Of a stretch of 64,000 bases of DNA, positions 22,796-35,240 are shown one piece after another. The notes under the pieces were generated by a model, which was not told the DNA's origin, ran no database searches, and saw only the letters and a list, made by a program, of their open reading frames with translations. How positions within the stretch are numbered: position 1 is the first letter of the stretch; every line of letters begins with the position of its first letter. This DNA is from Auriscalpium vulgare (Eukaryota; Basidiomycota; Agaricomycetes; Russulales; Auriscalpiaceae): contig JAHBBC010000001.1 in the NCBI GenBank assembly GCA_019915015.1, positions 744,001 through 808,000 on the forward strand, written 5' to 3'. Made by a program: the position numbers and the translations under genes.

Positions 22796-23249
22796 TTACT
22801 TCTCTTGACCGCGCGGGCGGTTTTCCTGATGAGCGCCTGTCCACGAACAAGTGATGGCATAGTACATCGGCGCGCCAGAGTCCTCGCCGGTGCGTGAGGA
22901 AGAGGCCCGAGTCGCCGCGGAGGCAGAGAACACGGACGTCACCAGGCATCTTCGCTGATCACCGGCATGCACAGGCAACTAGGCCTTGCCTTGAGCAAGA
23001 AAGGGAACAAATCCGAACCCCTGAGCGTTCGCGGTCCAGCTGCGTCTGCGTAGGGCCGCGCGCGGCACCATGCACAAGCCACAGACATACGGTCCCAAAA
23101 CGATGGGTACATCACCTACAAAAGGCCGGCCAGGTTTCCTTCCTCTCCGGGTGCTTGCCGACGTGTGTGTTGTCGAGGGATCAGAATCGCGATACGCTTT
23201 CCAGACACACAACTTGAGACACGGTATGGGACGAGATGAGATGAGACGG

Positions 23250-24900
23250 ACTCATAGAGGTTAGTCAGGGTAGGTCCGCATGATGAACAGAACGGAAACG
23301 GAAAGGGCGGTGTCGTCCGCATATAGTCGGAGACCCTGGCCGGCGGAAATCCGTGGCTGTTCGCAGTGTCGTCAACGAGCTGGGCAGAGATACAATAAGG
23401 TCTAGGCACCCACCTCTATGCGCTCGACCAAGCCTGTCCCCGAGCATCATCACTCTGCGCATACATCCGTGGGACTGGCACGTCTATCACCGCGGTGGCC
23501 CTAGTAGCGATGCCGAGGACACATCAAGGTCGTTTACTTGGACACCGGGATGCACCCATGCTATAATCTCATAGGACGGAGGGCTATGATCGACAGCGAG
23601 GGGTGAGAAGGGCTAATACATACCGCCCCGGATCAGCGCGAAGTGTCTTGTCGTGTCTTGTCAGTGATGGAGCGTGGATCAAGACCAGTTGGCGGCGCCG
23701 GATGCTGGGTACGGAGGTACGGAGGACGTGAGATGCGGATGGGTTCGCCGGTGGATTGCGTGCGCATGGAGGGGTCGATGAAGGTCCCGGTCAGCTAAGA
23801 GTGGTGCACAGAGTGAGTGCAGCGCGCATGACAAGAGATTCCATTCACGCTGAGACTAATTTGAAGATAATAGCGGTACGTGTCAGGCCGCGTCGGGACG
23901 ACGGATGAAGAGGAGGGGCGCACCTCATTGTCAAACATCCACCGACATCCACGGCATCTCACATGTCCAGCAGTTGCAACGGCCTAAGAAAGATTCGAAC
24001 TACACTTGAACCTCTCGATACTGCGATAAATAAATATGGCATCGCTGGGCGCGGCCGAAACGCGTGCATGCGCTCTATGATGGCGGTCTGAATGGCCAGG
24101 CAACCGCCCGCAGCTCCCTCGGGGCCGCCGAACAGATGTGTCTGCGCAACTAATCCATCATGTAAGTATCATGGCAAGCAGTGTAGCATCAAGGCCGGTT
24201 GACGACGAGGGGCTGTTGTGGGACATACTCACCCGGATCTGATGTGCCACGCTACGAACCTTGTAAGCTTGTTGGTGTGATGAACAACGGGATCAGTGCA
24301 GGAAGCTCTGTGCTTTACTTGTGGAAGACGTGAGAGGCAGGAGGGCGCGTGGGTATTTGGTGGTGCCTGCGCACGGACCCGGTGGATGCCGCCGACGTAC
24401 CTGCGTGCCACCTCCGAGGCTTCTGTCGATGGCAGCTTGGCCATCCGGCGTCATCGGACGAGGACCGCGGGGTGTGGGGCATGCAGATTCAGTACCAAAT
24501 CCATTTTCTGTGGGTTAGCTGGGTGGATTTAGGCGAATGAACGGACCGATCGGCCCAGATCGGCCTTTCTCGAGGGCGATCGAGATCTGCGCGTCTTGGT
24601 CGGCAGGCCGGCATGGCCAAGTAGACGGCTCGATTTGGGTTTGTTCTTTCCTGGTGCGTTCACTTCTTGGTCCTGTTCGTCGCCAGCGCCGGGCCCCAAC
24701 ACAGCGCATACCGCCGGGCCACCGCCGGGGCTCTCCCACCGTCTCCTCCGGCCCTCCAGTCCATCGCAGTACGGCCCATGTGGAATGACCGCGCGATTGC
24801 CTGGGCAAGCCCCGCCGCGACGACGTACCTCCGAGACGCCGACACATCACAATGGAAGACCACTTGGCCACCACGTATCCTGTCGTCCTCTGCTCCTGCA
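23250..24900 (+). repeat. Dispersed repeat, copy 2 (left of the Mei2-like gene)
   Basis: Blocks here recur inverted at 30.56-31.96 kb. Examples are TTCTGTTCATCATGCGG near 23.28 kb, CATACATCCGTGGGAC near 23.46 kb, ATCGACAGCGAGGGGTGAGA near 23.59 kb, and GGCATGGCCAAGT with GGCTCGATTTGGGTTT near 24.6 kb. The order of blocks is mirrored, so the Mei2-like gene sits between inverted copies. No convincing open frame spans the repeat. Confidence 0.6.
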
Positions 24901-25208
24901 TCTGACTCTCGTCGACATCCCTACGCGCGGCGACCGACACTAGGACAACAAATGCATGCTGCGGCCGGCCGGCGGTGCGCGCGTGGGAAGGGCGTTCGCA
25001 CCGATCCGCGCAAGCAGAAGACCTCCCCCGGCGCGCCCAAACCGTCGCCCCTTCCTTATTGGCTGCTCTGCTGTCGCCGCGCCCGCGTGTATATAACCTC
25101 CCCCCGCCCCGCCCCTCCCGTTGCCCTCTTCTTGTCTCCTACCTTACCCTGCCCGCCCATCTAACGACCCTGCCTGCTCTCGCTCTCTTGCCATCTTGCT
25201 AATTTAAC

Positions 25209-28200
25209 ATGCACGCGTTCCGCAAGGTATGTCGCGCCCGTTGCTCGCTCCCCGGGCACCGCACTCACTAGGCGCACGTCACAGTCAAAAGAGGGACAGA
25301 CCGGGCAGCGCCTGCACTCGTCTTCGTCCCTGCCAAATCTATGGTGAGCCGCCCATCTCTTTCCTGTCCTTTTGCCTTTTCTATTTGGCGCGCCCGCCCT
25401 TGTTCTCGTTCCGTTGCCACCGCTCCACCGTTGCTCGCTTGTCGCCCCTCGACGTCGCTCGCTGTCAGCTTCCCCGTGTTTCCTGCCCATCTTTGATGGC
25501 GAAAACTTTTTATCCGTATTTCTCTCCCACCATTCTCTCCTCCCGCTTTGCGTGGCCCCTCCTTCTCCTCCTCCCACCTTCACTCTTGGTTGTTCGACTT
25601 CCCGACGATGCCCACCTTGCCCCGCCATTGCTGTCTTCTGGGCATCTCCCGCTCATCTTTTATGGCTGAAATTTTATATCCGTGGTTTCTCTTCATTTTA
25701 TGCTTCGTTCCCCATTTCTCTGGCCTCTCATTCCACCTCTCTCCTGGCTCCTCGACGTCCCGACGATCCGCGCCGCTCCCACTCTCTGCTATCCTCTCGG
25801 TGATCTGCGTCGGCCTCAACTTTATATATGCGCTTTTCTCTTCGTCTCATTGTCCCTACCCCACATCGTGGCTCTCCTCCCTTCATCCTCTTTTTGACGC
25901 TCCGGCGATATGTTTTGCCCGCTCACACCCGTTTTCGGGTGTTTCCTGCCCGCATACATTTTATCCCCGTTATATCTATTGCGTCTTCGCAACCGTTCCA
26001 CCGTTGCTTTCATTATGTCAACGCACGTCCTCGCACTCGCCACGCGTTTCCTTCGGTATCATTTCCGCGCGATCTCATGCCTTGCTCGACCTTTGAACGT
26101 CGCGCGCATTGCTGTTTTCGTCTACCTTTTCTCGTCTCTGCTTGCGCCGTCCCTGTTATTTTCTGCACGACTTCACCCATCCGTCGCCTTTCCTTTACTC
26201 TCTTCGACACCGAGGATTGCACCCATCCATCTTTGGCGTTGAGACTTTGACTTTCGTCTTTCGCCTCTAGATATTTTCTGCCATTCTCTCGCATCTCGAC
26301 CTGGCCCAGTAATGCGTGGCTGCTTCATGTCCTGGCTCTCGAAAACTGCGTAGCTCCGTACTCGTCTTTCTGTCCTCGCTCTCGCCACTCGCCTCTATTC
26401 GCATATAATTTCCGATCCTTTACCTTGTCCATTGCATTCTTATTTCATCCTCTCCTTCCTTTTCCCCTCACCCGTTCTCTCCTAGCTCCACCGCACTTTC
26501 CCTCCATAATTTCGTCATGCGCCCTCGATCCCATCGCGCTGCATTCAATTTCCGCGCGTTGGTCACCCCTCTTTCGTCGTTTACGTCCTCGGTTTTCCAT
26601 TTTCGTCCACCACCCTGTTTTCTATTGCCCCATCACTTCCTTCCTCCGTCCTCCATCCCCAAACTCGTCACCTCTGTCGGTTTCCCCCAACGCAGTCGCA
26701 GGATCTCCTCAGACCTTCCGCCCTATGTGTCTTCTGCGCCTTCCCTCGAGCTTTCGCGCACGCCTTCTTAGTTCCCGCGCCTTGTCTCTTTCTCGTTGCA
26801 GACTTTCCATTTTTCGTCACCACCCCGTTACCAATTTCCCTACTGACCACCCCAATTACGTGCAGGCTCCCGCGCTCTGTTGCGCCCACCCCTTCCGCGG
26901 CCCCCGCGCGCAGTCCCACCTCCAAACGCGCCCACCTCGGCCCGCTCGACCTCGCGCCGTCCAAGCTCTCTCCCGCCCAGTACCCTGCCTCCGCCGCCTC
27001 CCCGACGTCCCCGTCTCCCCGCCGCCCGCCTCTTCCTCTCCCCCTGACGCCCCCGCTGACACCCGCCTCGTCGCTCAATGACGGCACAAGCGCGGGCGGA
27101 CACCCGGCCACGCCGACGGACCGCGGCGGCGACGACGAGTTTGAAGATGGCGAGGAGATGATATGCTGGCCGCGGCGGTGCGGGTACGGTGTGGACCCCG
27201 ACGGCAGCGAGGATCGTACGCCGACGGAGCAACCACACACATACGCCGCCCGTGAGCCGGAGCCCGCCACCATCGCCGCGCCCCGCGCGATCACGCGGGC
27301 GCTGACGCGCGACGGGCCGCCGTCGCGCTTCCTGGTTGTCGCAGGCGTGCCGCGCACGCTCCCTCCCACCTCCCTCAAGCGCGCGTTCGGCGCATACGGC
27401 GACGCAAAGGGCATCCACGCGGGGTACCTCGCACGCCACGGGGCCGTCGTGCTCGCGTTCTACAGCCTGCGCGAGTGCGAGGGCGCGCGCCGGGCGATCT
27501 GTGCGCGCGACGCAGTCTTTGTGCAGGGCGAGCATCGTGTGTCCGTGCGCATGCGCGCTGGCTTCGTCAGCCTCGCCGAGGCAAAGGAGGTGAGCGGCAG
27601 CGCCCGTTGGACTTTTTGCCCTATGCTGATCGGATTGGGTTGCAGTTGACAGGGGACCCCTCGCCGGTCACAGAAATCGAGACCGACGCGGCGTTTTACA
27701 TCCAAATCAAGGACCACGCTATGCAACCTGCGGCGGTGCAGCAGGTATTGCTCGCGTTCGGCCAGCTGCTGGCGTTTCGCGAGTGCGAGTGGGTGCCCAT
27801 GGAGGGTCAGGTGCGCGCCTTTGTTTCATTTTTCACCGCCTCTCCCATCTTGTGTTTGTTTGCGTTTCATTTGCCTCCATCCACGGCGCCTCGCAGCTTT
27901 GTCTTCCACCCCTCGTATTTCATCTGTCTTGGGTGGCGTGCGCAACGACTCCATGATGCGATGATCATCAGATCAGGCGCGGGCGTTGTGCGTTGCGCTA
28001 ATTCGACGTGCGAGTGCAACCTGCTGAGCCTCCGCCGCGCACGCATCAGTATGTGCATGGCCGTGGGTAGCTCGTGCGGATCTGGTTGGGTCGCGATGCA
28101 ATCACGCGGGCGCCTAGTCCGTTCTTGTCTTCGCACTCCTTGTTGTTCTCAGGCATACAAATACGCTCTTCTCCCGTCTTGTCCTCGCTTTTACTCCCCT

Positions 28201-29717
28201 CGTTTTGCCTCGTGGACTGCGCGCTGATCATTCCTTTCGTTGGCAGTGGTTCTACGTCGAGTACTACGACGTGCGCGAAACGCAGCAGGCGTTCCGTGAC
28301 CTGCACGACAAGCCGCACGTCCTGGGCACCCAGTTTTCGATCTACCCCGCCGACGCAGTCGAGCACCACGCCACGTCCTCTTTGTCCTCGCCGCCTTCGC
28401 CCTTGCATCCCACCTATCCGCAGCACAGCCAAGCCGACACGCAGTCGTACAACGCGGACGGGTCCCGCCCCTCGCTGTCGCACCGCCAGTCCAGCGACGC
28501 CTGCGTGCCGTTCCCCACCGCAGGCAGCGCCTCTCCCACGACCACGGACTTCCCGCTGGGCCCGCGCGGCCCGCGTCCGCGCAGTGCAAGTGCCGAGGCG
28601 GGCGACGGTGTCAAGGCCTTCGGCGAGGCGGGCAGCGGCGCGAGCGCACTCGAGGACCGCCTGCGCCGCCGCCTCGCGCCGCGCGACGACGCGGACGGGG
28701 AGCGCCAGCGCAGCGTGAGCTTCGACGCCGCGGAGCGCGAGTGCGTGTACGAGGTCCCCGGGGCGTATTCCGGCCACGCGGGGTACGAGTACGAGTACGA
28801 TGCGTACGGCGCATACGGCCACGGCGGGCCCGCGGGCGCGGAGTACTTCATCCCGACGGCGCCGCCGAACACGTATGTCGCGGTGCCGCAGTACATCCTC
28901 CCGCGCCACGCACCCCTCGTGCACGCCGCGCCCTCGCGCCGGCGCGAGCACCACCACGCGGCGCACGGCCCGGCGGCGCGCGCGTACGCGCACGCGCACT
29001 ACGCGTCGGCCGAGTCCGACCAGGCGCACCACTACTTCGCTGCGCCGCCAACGCTGCACCACACGCACACGGCGCCGCCCGCGCCGCCGCCGGAGAACAA
29101 CCAGCTGAACCTGGCGCGCATCGCGAGCGGGGCGGACACGCGGACGACGGTGATGATCAAGAACATCCCGAACAAGATGAGCGACCGCGATCTGCTGGTG
29201 TTCATCGAGCGCGTTGTGCGCCGGCGTATCGACTTTTTCTACCTGCGCATGGACTTCCAGAATGGCTGCAATGTGGGGTACGCGTTTGTGAACTTTATGA
29301 CGGTGAAGGATCTGCTGGTGTTTGCGAAGGCGCGGCTGGGGGTCAAGTGGTGAGTGTTGGGCTTCCCCGTTCGTGTGGTTGGGTGGGTCCTCATCGATTT
29401 GGCAGGAATATGTATTCGAGCGAAAAGGTGCTGCAGATGAGCTACGCGAACTACCAGTGCGTCTCTCATCTCTCTCGTCCACGCCTCAGACGGCGCACTG
29501 ATCGCGCGCGTGTCGCAGAGGCAAAGAAGCGCTTGTGGAGAAGTTCAAAAACTCGGGGATCATGGACGAGCGCGAGGCGTGGCGCCCGAAGATCTTCTAC
29601 TCGGACGGCCCGCAGCAGGGCCTGCCGGAGCCGTTCCCCGCGCCGACGCACCAGCGCCGCAAGGAGCGCAGCGCGCACAACCGCGGCGCGCTGTTCGTGC
29701 CCGGCGTCGCGCGCTGA
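25209..29717 (+). CDS. Mei2-like RNA-binding protein
   Basis: Seven exons (25209-25226, 25285-25343, 26866-27589, 27646-27810, 28247-29349, 29406-29456, 29519-29717), 772 residues, all phases consistent. An N-terminal Pro/Ser/Ala-rich region precedes an RRM-like domain (RFLVVAGVPRTLPPTSLKRA, from ~180) and a second one (FYIQIKD to WFYVEYYDVRETQQAFRDL). The C-terminus holds the diagnostic Mei2 RRM from ~622 (TTVMIKNIPNKMSDRDL, YLRMDFQNGCNVGYAFVNF). Mei2 proteins bind RNA and in fission yeast trigger meiosis; a developmental role here is inference. The second intron (25344-26865) is ~1.5 kb, very long for this genome and strongly pyrimidine-rich. The fourth is 436 nt. The two tiny first exons are less certain than the rest. 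Confidence 0.88.
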
Positions 29718-30559
29718 GCGCCCCGCCGTGGACCGTATTTGTTGTGGACTCTGTTTCGTTTCTCGTTCCTGCTCTGTGTGCGTTTTAGATTCTGCTGTCC
29801 TGCTCTCGTTGCTGTGCCACCCTGACGATGCTAAATTATGCGTGCGCATATACTGTATATCCGGACTCACCCTCGCGCTGTCCATATCTTTTTCGTTCTC
29901 GTCATAGACTCGGACCCCGAACATCGTCCGCGCTTTCCTTTACCTCACGTCGTGCTCGTGCTCCCATCTGCTTCCGTTCTGTGTCTCCGCGTCGTCGCCA
30001 CCACGTCTGTTTCATAACGCATCATCGGCCTACTATACCCTCCTGTAAATTACCGTACGCCCCGTCTGCCTGCTGCTGTGCTTCATTCATTTGCTCATAC
30101 TCAGAGACTTTGCTGTCTGTTTACATATCGCGCTTTCTGTCATGAATACCTGCATAGTACATGCGTCCGTACATAAGAATATTCCGAATCAGAATTACCA
30201 GAATCAAGGCTATGTCGTCGTATGTGTATATCTGCGAGTCTGTTTGATCACACGGCTGTGCAGCGACGTGGAGACGGAAAGCAAAATGGACACGCGACAG
30301 GCCGCCAACATCAAATGCCCACGCACTTGATCAATTTACTTGCAGTTTCATTTTCCCGCCCTCGCGCGTCTTCGAAGTCCACCGTGTCGCGAAACTCGTG
30401 ATCCTGCGGCCCATCACAGTCGACTACTAGGAGGCGGTGTTGGCAGTCAGAACTGCGACATCCGCACAGCCTGCCGTGGTGCGCAGATGACGTCGACGCT
30501 GCGGCGTGTCTCACGACCTGGCGGTGGGGGTCCTGCAACGTACGATGGTGAAGACATCC

Positions 30560-31960
30560 AGGCCAGGCCACAGAGTGCAGCGAGCACGCTGGACGCGGGC
30601 TACGACGTGTGGTGGAGGTGTGTGAGGCCCGCGGCGGTAAGTACGCGCACCGGCGTTGAAGGAAGAAACCCAAATCGAGCCGCGCACTTGGCCATGCCGG
30701 CTGCCGACAGATCTCGATCGCCCACTGGTCGAGACACAGCCGATCGGTCCGTTTGTTCATGACATGACACATAAAATGGATCTGAACCCCACACGTCCGG
30801 TGCTTGCCGACACGCACTGCATTGCAGCAGCCGGCGTCGATCACGCGCCCTTCTGCCCGTCGCCACAGCCTGCCGCCCAACAGTGTCCCTCTCCCACCCC
30901 TCGACCTCGACGTCGATTCCCATGGCCTCCGGCGTATATGCGGCCTTGACGCGTTCCTCGACAACGCGACCGACGTGTCGTGATCCTCAGATCCCACCGA
31001 ATCTCACGGTCTGCATGGCCGGAAGGGCACCATCTGCGACTCATCAAGGACGGTACGTACCGATCCTCCTGACCGGGTTGCATTTGCTGAGATCATACTG
31101 GAATAGAGCTCGGGCGGTTCGGACACCATGGTCGGGCCAGAATAACTTCACGCCCTGCCGAATTGCCCTTCTGGATGTATGCGTGGACCAGGGGCATATC
31201 GCGCGCGGTTCGTTCATCTAAGTGTATACCCAATGAGGTGCGCCCTTCCTCCGTTGCGCTTCAAGATACAGCCTGACATGTACCGCGCCTTCTCTCAGCA
31301 CCCACGTATATGCGTCCTGGGCGGCCGGTGATCCCTCCACCCAAAGCCACCAATTCAAGCTCGCCAGCCGCGCACCCCCACCAACGCGCGCAGTCCTAGC
31401 TCCGACGACGTACTCATCGGCAGGAAGGTCATGTCGCGTGGCCTGCGGAGGGCTATAAACGCGACGGCTCCTTTCGAGATCGACCGGGTCTGCCCGCGCG
31501 CAATACATCGAACCGTGCGCACGTCCCCTGGTACCGATCCACGCTCCGTCGCTGCCAAGACAGCACGCGACAAGACATGATTCGACACGTCTGGCTGATC
31601 CGGAGCGGTATGTGTTGGCAGTCCTTCTCACCCCTCGCTGTCGATCATGGGCGCACCCCGGTGTTCAAGTAAACGACCTCCTAGTCCCGGCGCGGTGATA
31701 GACGTGCCGGTCCCACGGATGTATGCGCAGCGCGATGATGGGCGGAGGCGCGGTGCTTCGCTAGAGGTGGGTGACGACGCCGCATGTAGCCTGGGCCCTG
31801 TCCTGTACCTCGTCCGCCCACCGGCCAGGGCGAAGCACCTTTCGGATGACCGGAAGATACTTCAGCGTTCTACTCCGCCGTCCTTGTCCGCGATTGTAAG
31901 GCGGACGTCACTTCCGTTCTGTTCATCATGCGGAGCTACTGGCCCCCGACCGATGCGCGT
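30560..31960 (-). repeat. Dispersed repeat, copy 3 (right of the Mei2-like gene, inverted)
   Basis: Inverted relative to 23.25-24.9 kb and related to ~18.3-18.9 kb. Matching blocks are at 30640-30790, at 30930-30990 (the complement of TCGCGTTGTCGAGGAACGC) and at 31590-31940. No gene is supported inside it. The frames on either strand look accidental. Confidence 0.55.
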
Positions 31961-32126
31961 CTCGCTGAATGGCTCCAAACCAGTTCATGAGGAAGCGGTC
32001 ACTGATATATGCTTGACATACGGAGTGTTCGAATTGTCAGTATCAGCATGTTACAATGGTGGTCTGCGCGCGCTGACGTCCAGCTGTAATAATGATGCAT
32101 ACTCCTCCTGTCGCTGAAATCAAATC

Positions 32127-34570
32127 TCAGAAATCGCTTCCGCGGACCAGTCGTACGTCGAGCGGCACTGTAGGCGTTATACCATCCCCATATGGAGGAC
32201 GCACCACGGGCACCTGGAGCACGTTGATCTTCCAGTAAATTTCCTTGTGGCTCGGCAGCGAGAAGTGGAGTGTCGATATGAGCGCGGTGATGACTTGTTC
32301 TGCGCGAGGTCAGTTGTGGACGTCTAGAGACATCGCATGGCATAGCGTACTGATCTCCATCTCTGCAAATTTGAAGCCACTGTACAACGTTTTAGTTTTA
32401 AATTTCAAAGGCGCTCTTACAATGGGACGAATTTACGCACATGCATGCCCTCCCGCCGCCGAGGAAGGTCATCCTGATACACGAGGGAATCAGTCAGCAT
32501 GACGGGCACCGCCGGCGTTCGAGTCCAACTCACATCGACGCATATACCCCAGGGTACTTCACACCCGTCTTTTCGCCCTCAAACTCCCGATTCTCACCCA
32601 GCGCGCCATCGAGGTCGTGCGAGAAACGCATCCGCTCGCCCGACGCCGTGAGCCACCGTTCCGGCTTCCACACCGACGCGTCCTCGCCCCACACGTTCTT
32701 GTTGTGGTTCGCCGCCAGGATCGACATGATCACCGTCGTGCCCGAAGGCACCGCGACGGAAGACACCATTTCGCCGGATGCAGCGCGCACGGGGTATTGC
32801 AGAGGGAGCGTGGTTGGCTGCCGCGTGCTGCAGGAACAATTAGCGGGCTGGAGCGCGCGGAGAGAAGGGGTGAGGCGTACACCCGATTAAGGAGGGACGT
32901 GGGCGGGTGCACGCGCAGCGTTTCCCGCACCACGGCGTCGAGGTAGGGAAGCGCCATCAAGGCGTCGTATGGCAGTTGCACGTCCTCCCATCGCTGCTCC
33001 TCTGGGAGCCCCTGTGCGGCCTTGTACGCGAGCCGTGCCTTCCGGAGTTCGCTCCGCAGACGTGTCTGCACTGCGGGATTCGAAGCGAGGATATACAGGA
33101 TACGGCATATTGCGGTTGTGGTGGTCTCGAAGCCGGCAAAGAGAATGGTGCTGAGAGATAATCTGTCAGCCATCAAACAAAGTAGTGCAGTATTGTTGCA
33201 GCGCACTTCATTTGTCCGAGAATCTCTGCTTCCGAAAGTCTGTCCGCGTCATCGGACGCCGTGTTCGCTTTCACTGGTGATTGAAGAGGTCAGTCGTACA
33301 TCAGTGTGAGGCATGAAAACGGACGGAGGATGCTCATGATATCCTTCCCGAGGAGACGAGCTCCAACGTCCCCTCCAACAAGTGTTTCATCGGCGTCCGT
33401 TGCGTTCTTGCCCAGCGCGTCTTTCTTCTCTTTGAATATCTGCCGGCTGGATCGGTCCATGACCTGGACAAGTTCACGCATCTTCTTGACACCTTTGATA
33501 GGGAGCCAGTCGATGAGCTTGTTCCGCCAGTGTAAGGAAAGGTTGCGTATGGCGACAGGTACGAGCGGTCGCAGCATGATGATGCTCAAGGCAGTCGGGC
33601 TGAAGTAGCGGGAGCAGAGGGAGCAGGTCAGGACGTGCTCGCGTTGAGACCAAGATATCGTACGCACGCTAGCGACTTGATGGCTTCCGTGTAGGGATGA
33701 GTCTTAGTAGCCTCTAGAGCGTTAAAAGAATAACCTAAGCCGGCCTGCGAGATATACTCGAGCGTCCCGCGCGTCATCCATGGCAGTACGTCGATCTCTT
33801 TGCTCTCTAGGATGAAATATGAGCCATTTTTCAATGGAATTCGATGTGTCCTACCACCGCTCTCCTGGACTTGTGATGACAAGAGCTCTCGCAACTTGTC
33901 CGCAATGGGTTGGATGATGGGGAGCAGAACACGCATATTCGCGAGCGAGAAGACCGGGTTGAGCATCTTGCGCTGCTTCTTGTGTTGCTCACCTATAAAT
34001 AAAGAATAGAATCAGGCAATTATATCGAAGCAAGGGTCGTTTACATACCAAGCGTGGAGATCAAGCCTTCGCCGAAGATGATCTTGTTCCCCCTGATTGA
34101 AAATGAGACGACGAACGAGAGCCGTATGATTATCCGCATACATTATGAACATATCTGTCTCTTCATAGATGTGCTGCTCCTTCACTACGATGTGGTGGAG
34201 GGCGCGAGGATCCGACACGTAGAGTTGCTCTTGCTGTATCCTGTATAAGACGAAACACAAAGCGAATTGAAGACTGGCTCACCCCAAGAAGACCGTGTAC
34301 CTTCGCCACCCCTCCATAGCGGTCCGCTATGCTGAGATTGTATTCTCGTCCATCCTGGACGATTCTATGAAAGTTGCCTTCAAGGTTGCGATTGAAGATC
34401 GTCAACGCGCGTGCACGTGATTGAAGGCGCACAGCCGTACCTTTCAACCAATGCTCTTTCTCCGGTCCTGCGACGTCGGCCAGCAGAGACTTCGGCGCTG
34501 TCAATCTTCTCACGACTCTCCAAAGGATGAACGCAGCGATCAATGCGCCGACGATTTGCAGGGACGGCAT
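32127..34570 (-). CDS. Cytochrome P450 monooxygenase (P450-1)
   Basis: Twelve exons, each junction checked for phase (34570-34441, 34377-34283, 34233-34142, 34092-34049, 33992-33668, 33599-33325, 33273-33207, 33150-32881, 32827-32534, 32473-32441, 32379-32351, 32299-32127), giving 608 residues. An N-terminal membrane anchor (MPSLQIVGALIAAFILW) is followed by the I-helix oxygen-binding motif AGFETTTT, the ExxR motif ETLR, PERW, and the heme-ligand loop FLGGGRACIGFKFAE with its Cys. It is an ER-anchored NADPH-reductase-dependent oxygenase with unknown substrate. The start at 34570 is the first ATG in frame and places the anchor first. Only 12 bases of exon are used around ATGACC before the heme loop, a pattern of tiny 3' exons. 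Its 5' flank is copied at several places in the window. It fits a specialised-metabolism cluster with P450-2 and the UstYa-like gene. Confidence 0.93.
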
Positions 34571-34870
34571 TGGGTGGTAGAAGAAGGCCACTGGCAGTAT
34601 CGAGGTGATACGCTCAATTGTCCTGTTACATAGTAAGTATAAGTACTTGGGAACCCACAGTTGCACAGCCGCGCTAAGCACTGACGGTGAACGATGTGAA
34701 ACAAGGAGGCCTTCGGGCTTCAGGGTGGGCTATTCAAAGTAGCTCGTCACGGAGAAATCATTATTGCGGATGGTGAGCTGAAGGCGCTCCGACACGGACT
34801 CCCAGTCACTGAGCACGGGAAGAAGTAGGTGTCAGCATTTTGTGGTGTCGACACCCTCGCTCATCATCCA
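34571..34870 (-). repeat. P450-1 upstream region, duplicated elsewhere in the window
   Basis: Blocks of this flank recur at about 38330-38670 and 44165-44350, and weakly at 6150-6240. They include AAGTACTTGGG and GAAGGCGCTCCG, the GAGCACGGGAAGA-type block, and TGTGGTGTCGACACCCTCGC. The recurrence of upstream rather than coding DNA marks breakpoints of repeated local duplications. Confidence 0.65.
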
Positions 34871-35240
34871 TGAGCGCGTCCCCCACATCGGTGAGGCGAG
34901 GCTAGCAAGCGTCGATCCAAAATTCTCGGTCGACAATTCTCGCCCCTCGCGCTCCCTTGCATCGCTTGCAGCTTGCATACTAAGAGAGATCGCGCCCGTC
35001 TCTCTCGCATTGCTGTCTTACGCTCTGTGTTGTCGCTTTTATATCATCCTCCATATTTATCCCTGGTTGAAACGTGTCAGGCCTAGGCTACGGCGTGTTG
35101 ACGTGCCTCGCACAACCATCCTATTGCGCGCCGGTCCCTATATCCTCCGTCGAAACACGAGGGGCACCCGTACCGGCCTAGAGCCCGCCCCGTCAGCATC
35201 CATCGATCCATCTGCCCTAGTATCCGACTCGCATGAAGAC

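Noticed and set aside
24515..24943. Overlapping frames of 115-141 codons on both strands
   Set aside because: They lie inside a dispersed repeat; the frames are not kept in the inverted copy at 30.6 kb.
26425..27081. 218-codon frame spanning the long Mei2 intron and exon 3
   Set aside because: Composition follows the pyrimidine-rich intron (Ser/Pro/Leu/Phe). The frame used by the spliced gene differs and runs into the RRMs.
28046..29482. Long minus-strand frame (478 codons) opposite the Mei2-like gene
   Set aside because: Shadow of GC-rich codon bias: Arg/Val-rich without motifs, antisense to exons with clear RRMs.
28741..29907. Long plus-strand frame (388 codons) overlapping the Mei2-like C-terminus
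   Set aside because: Alternate frame of the same GC-rich exon; Arg/Ala-rich and without domain features.
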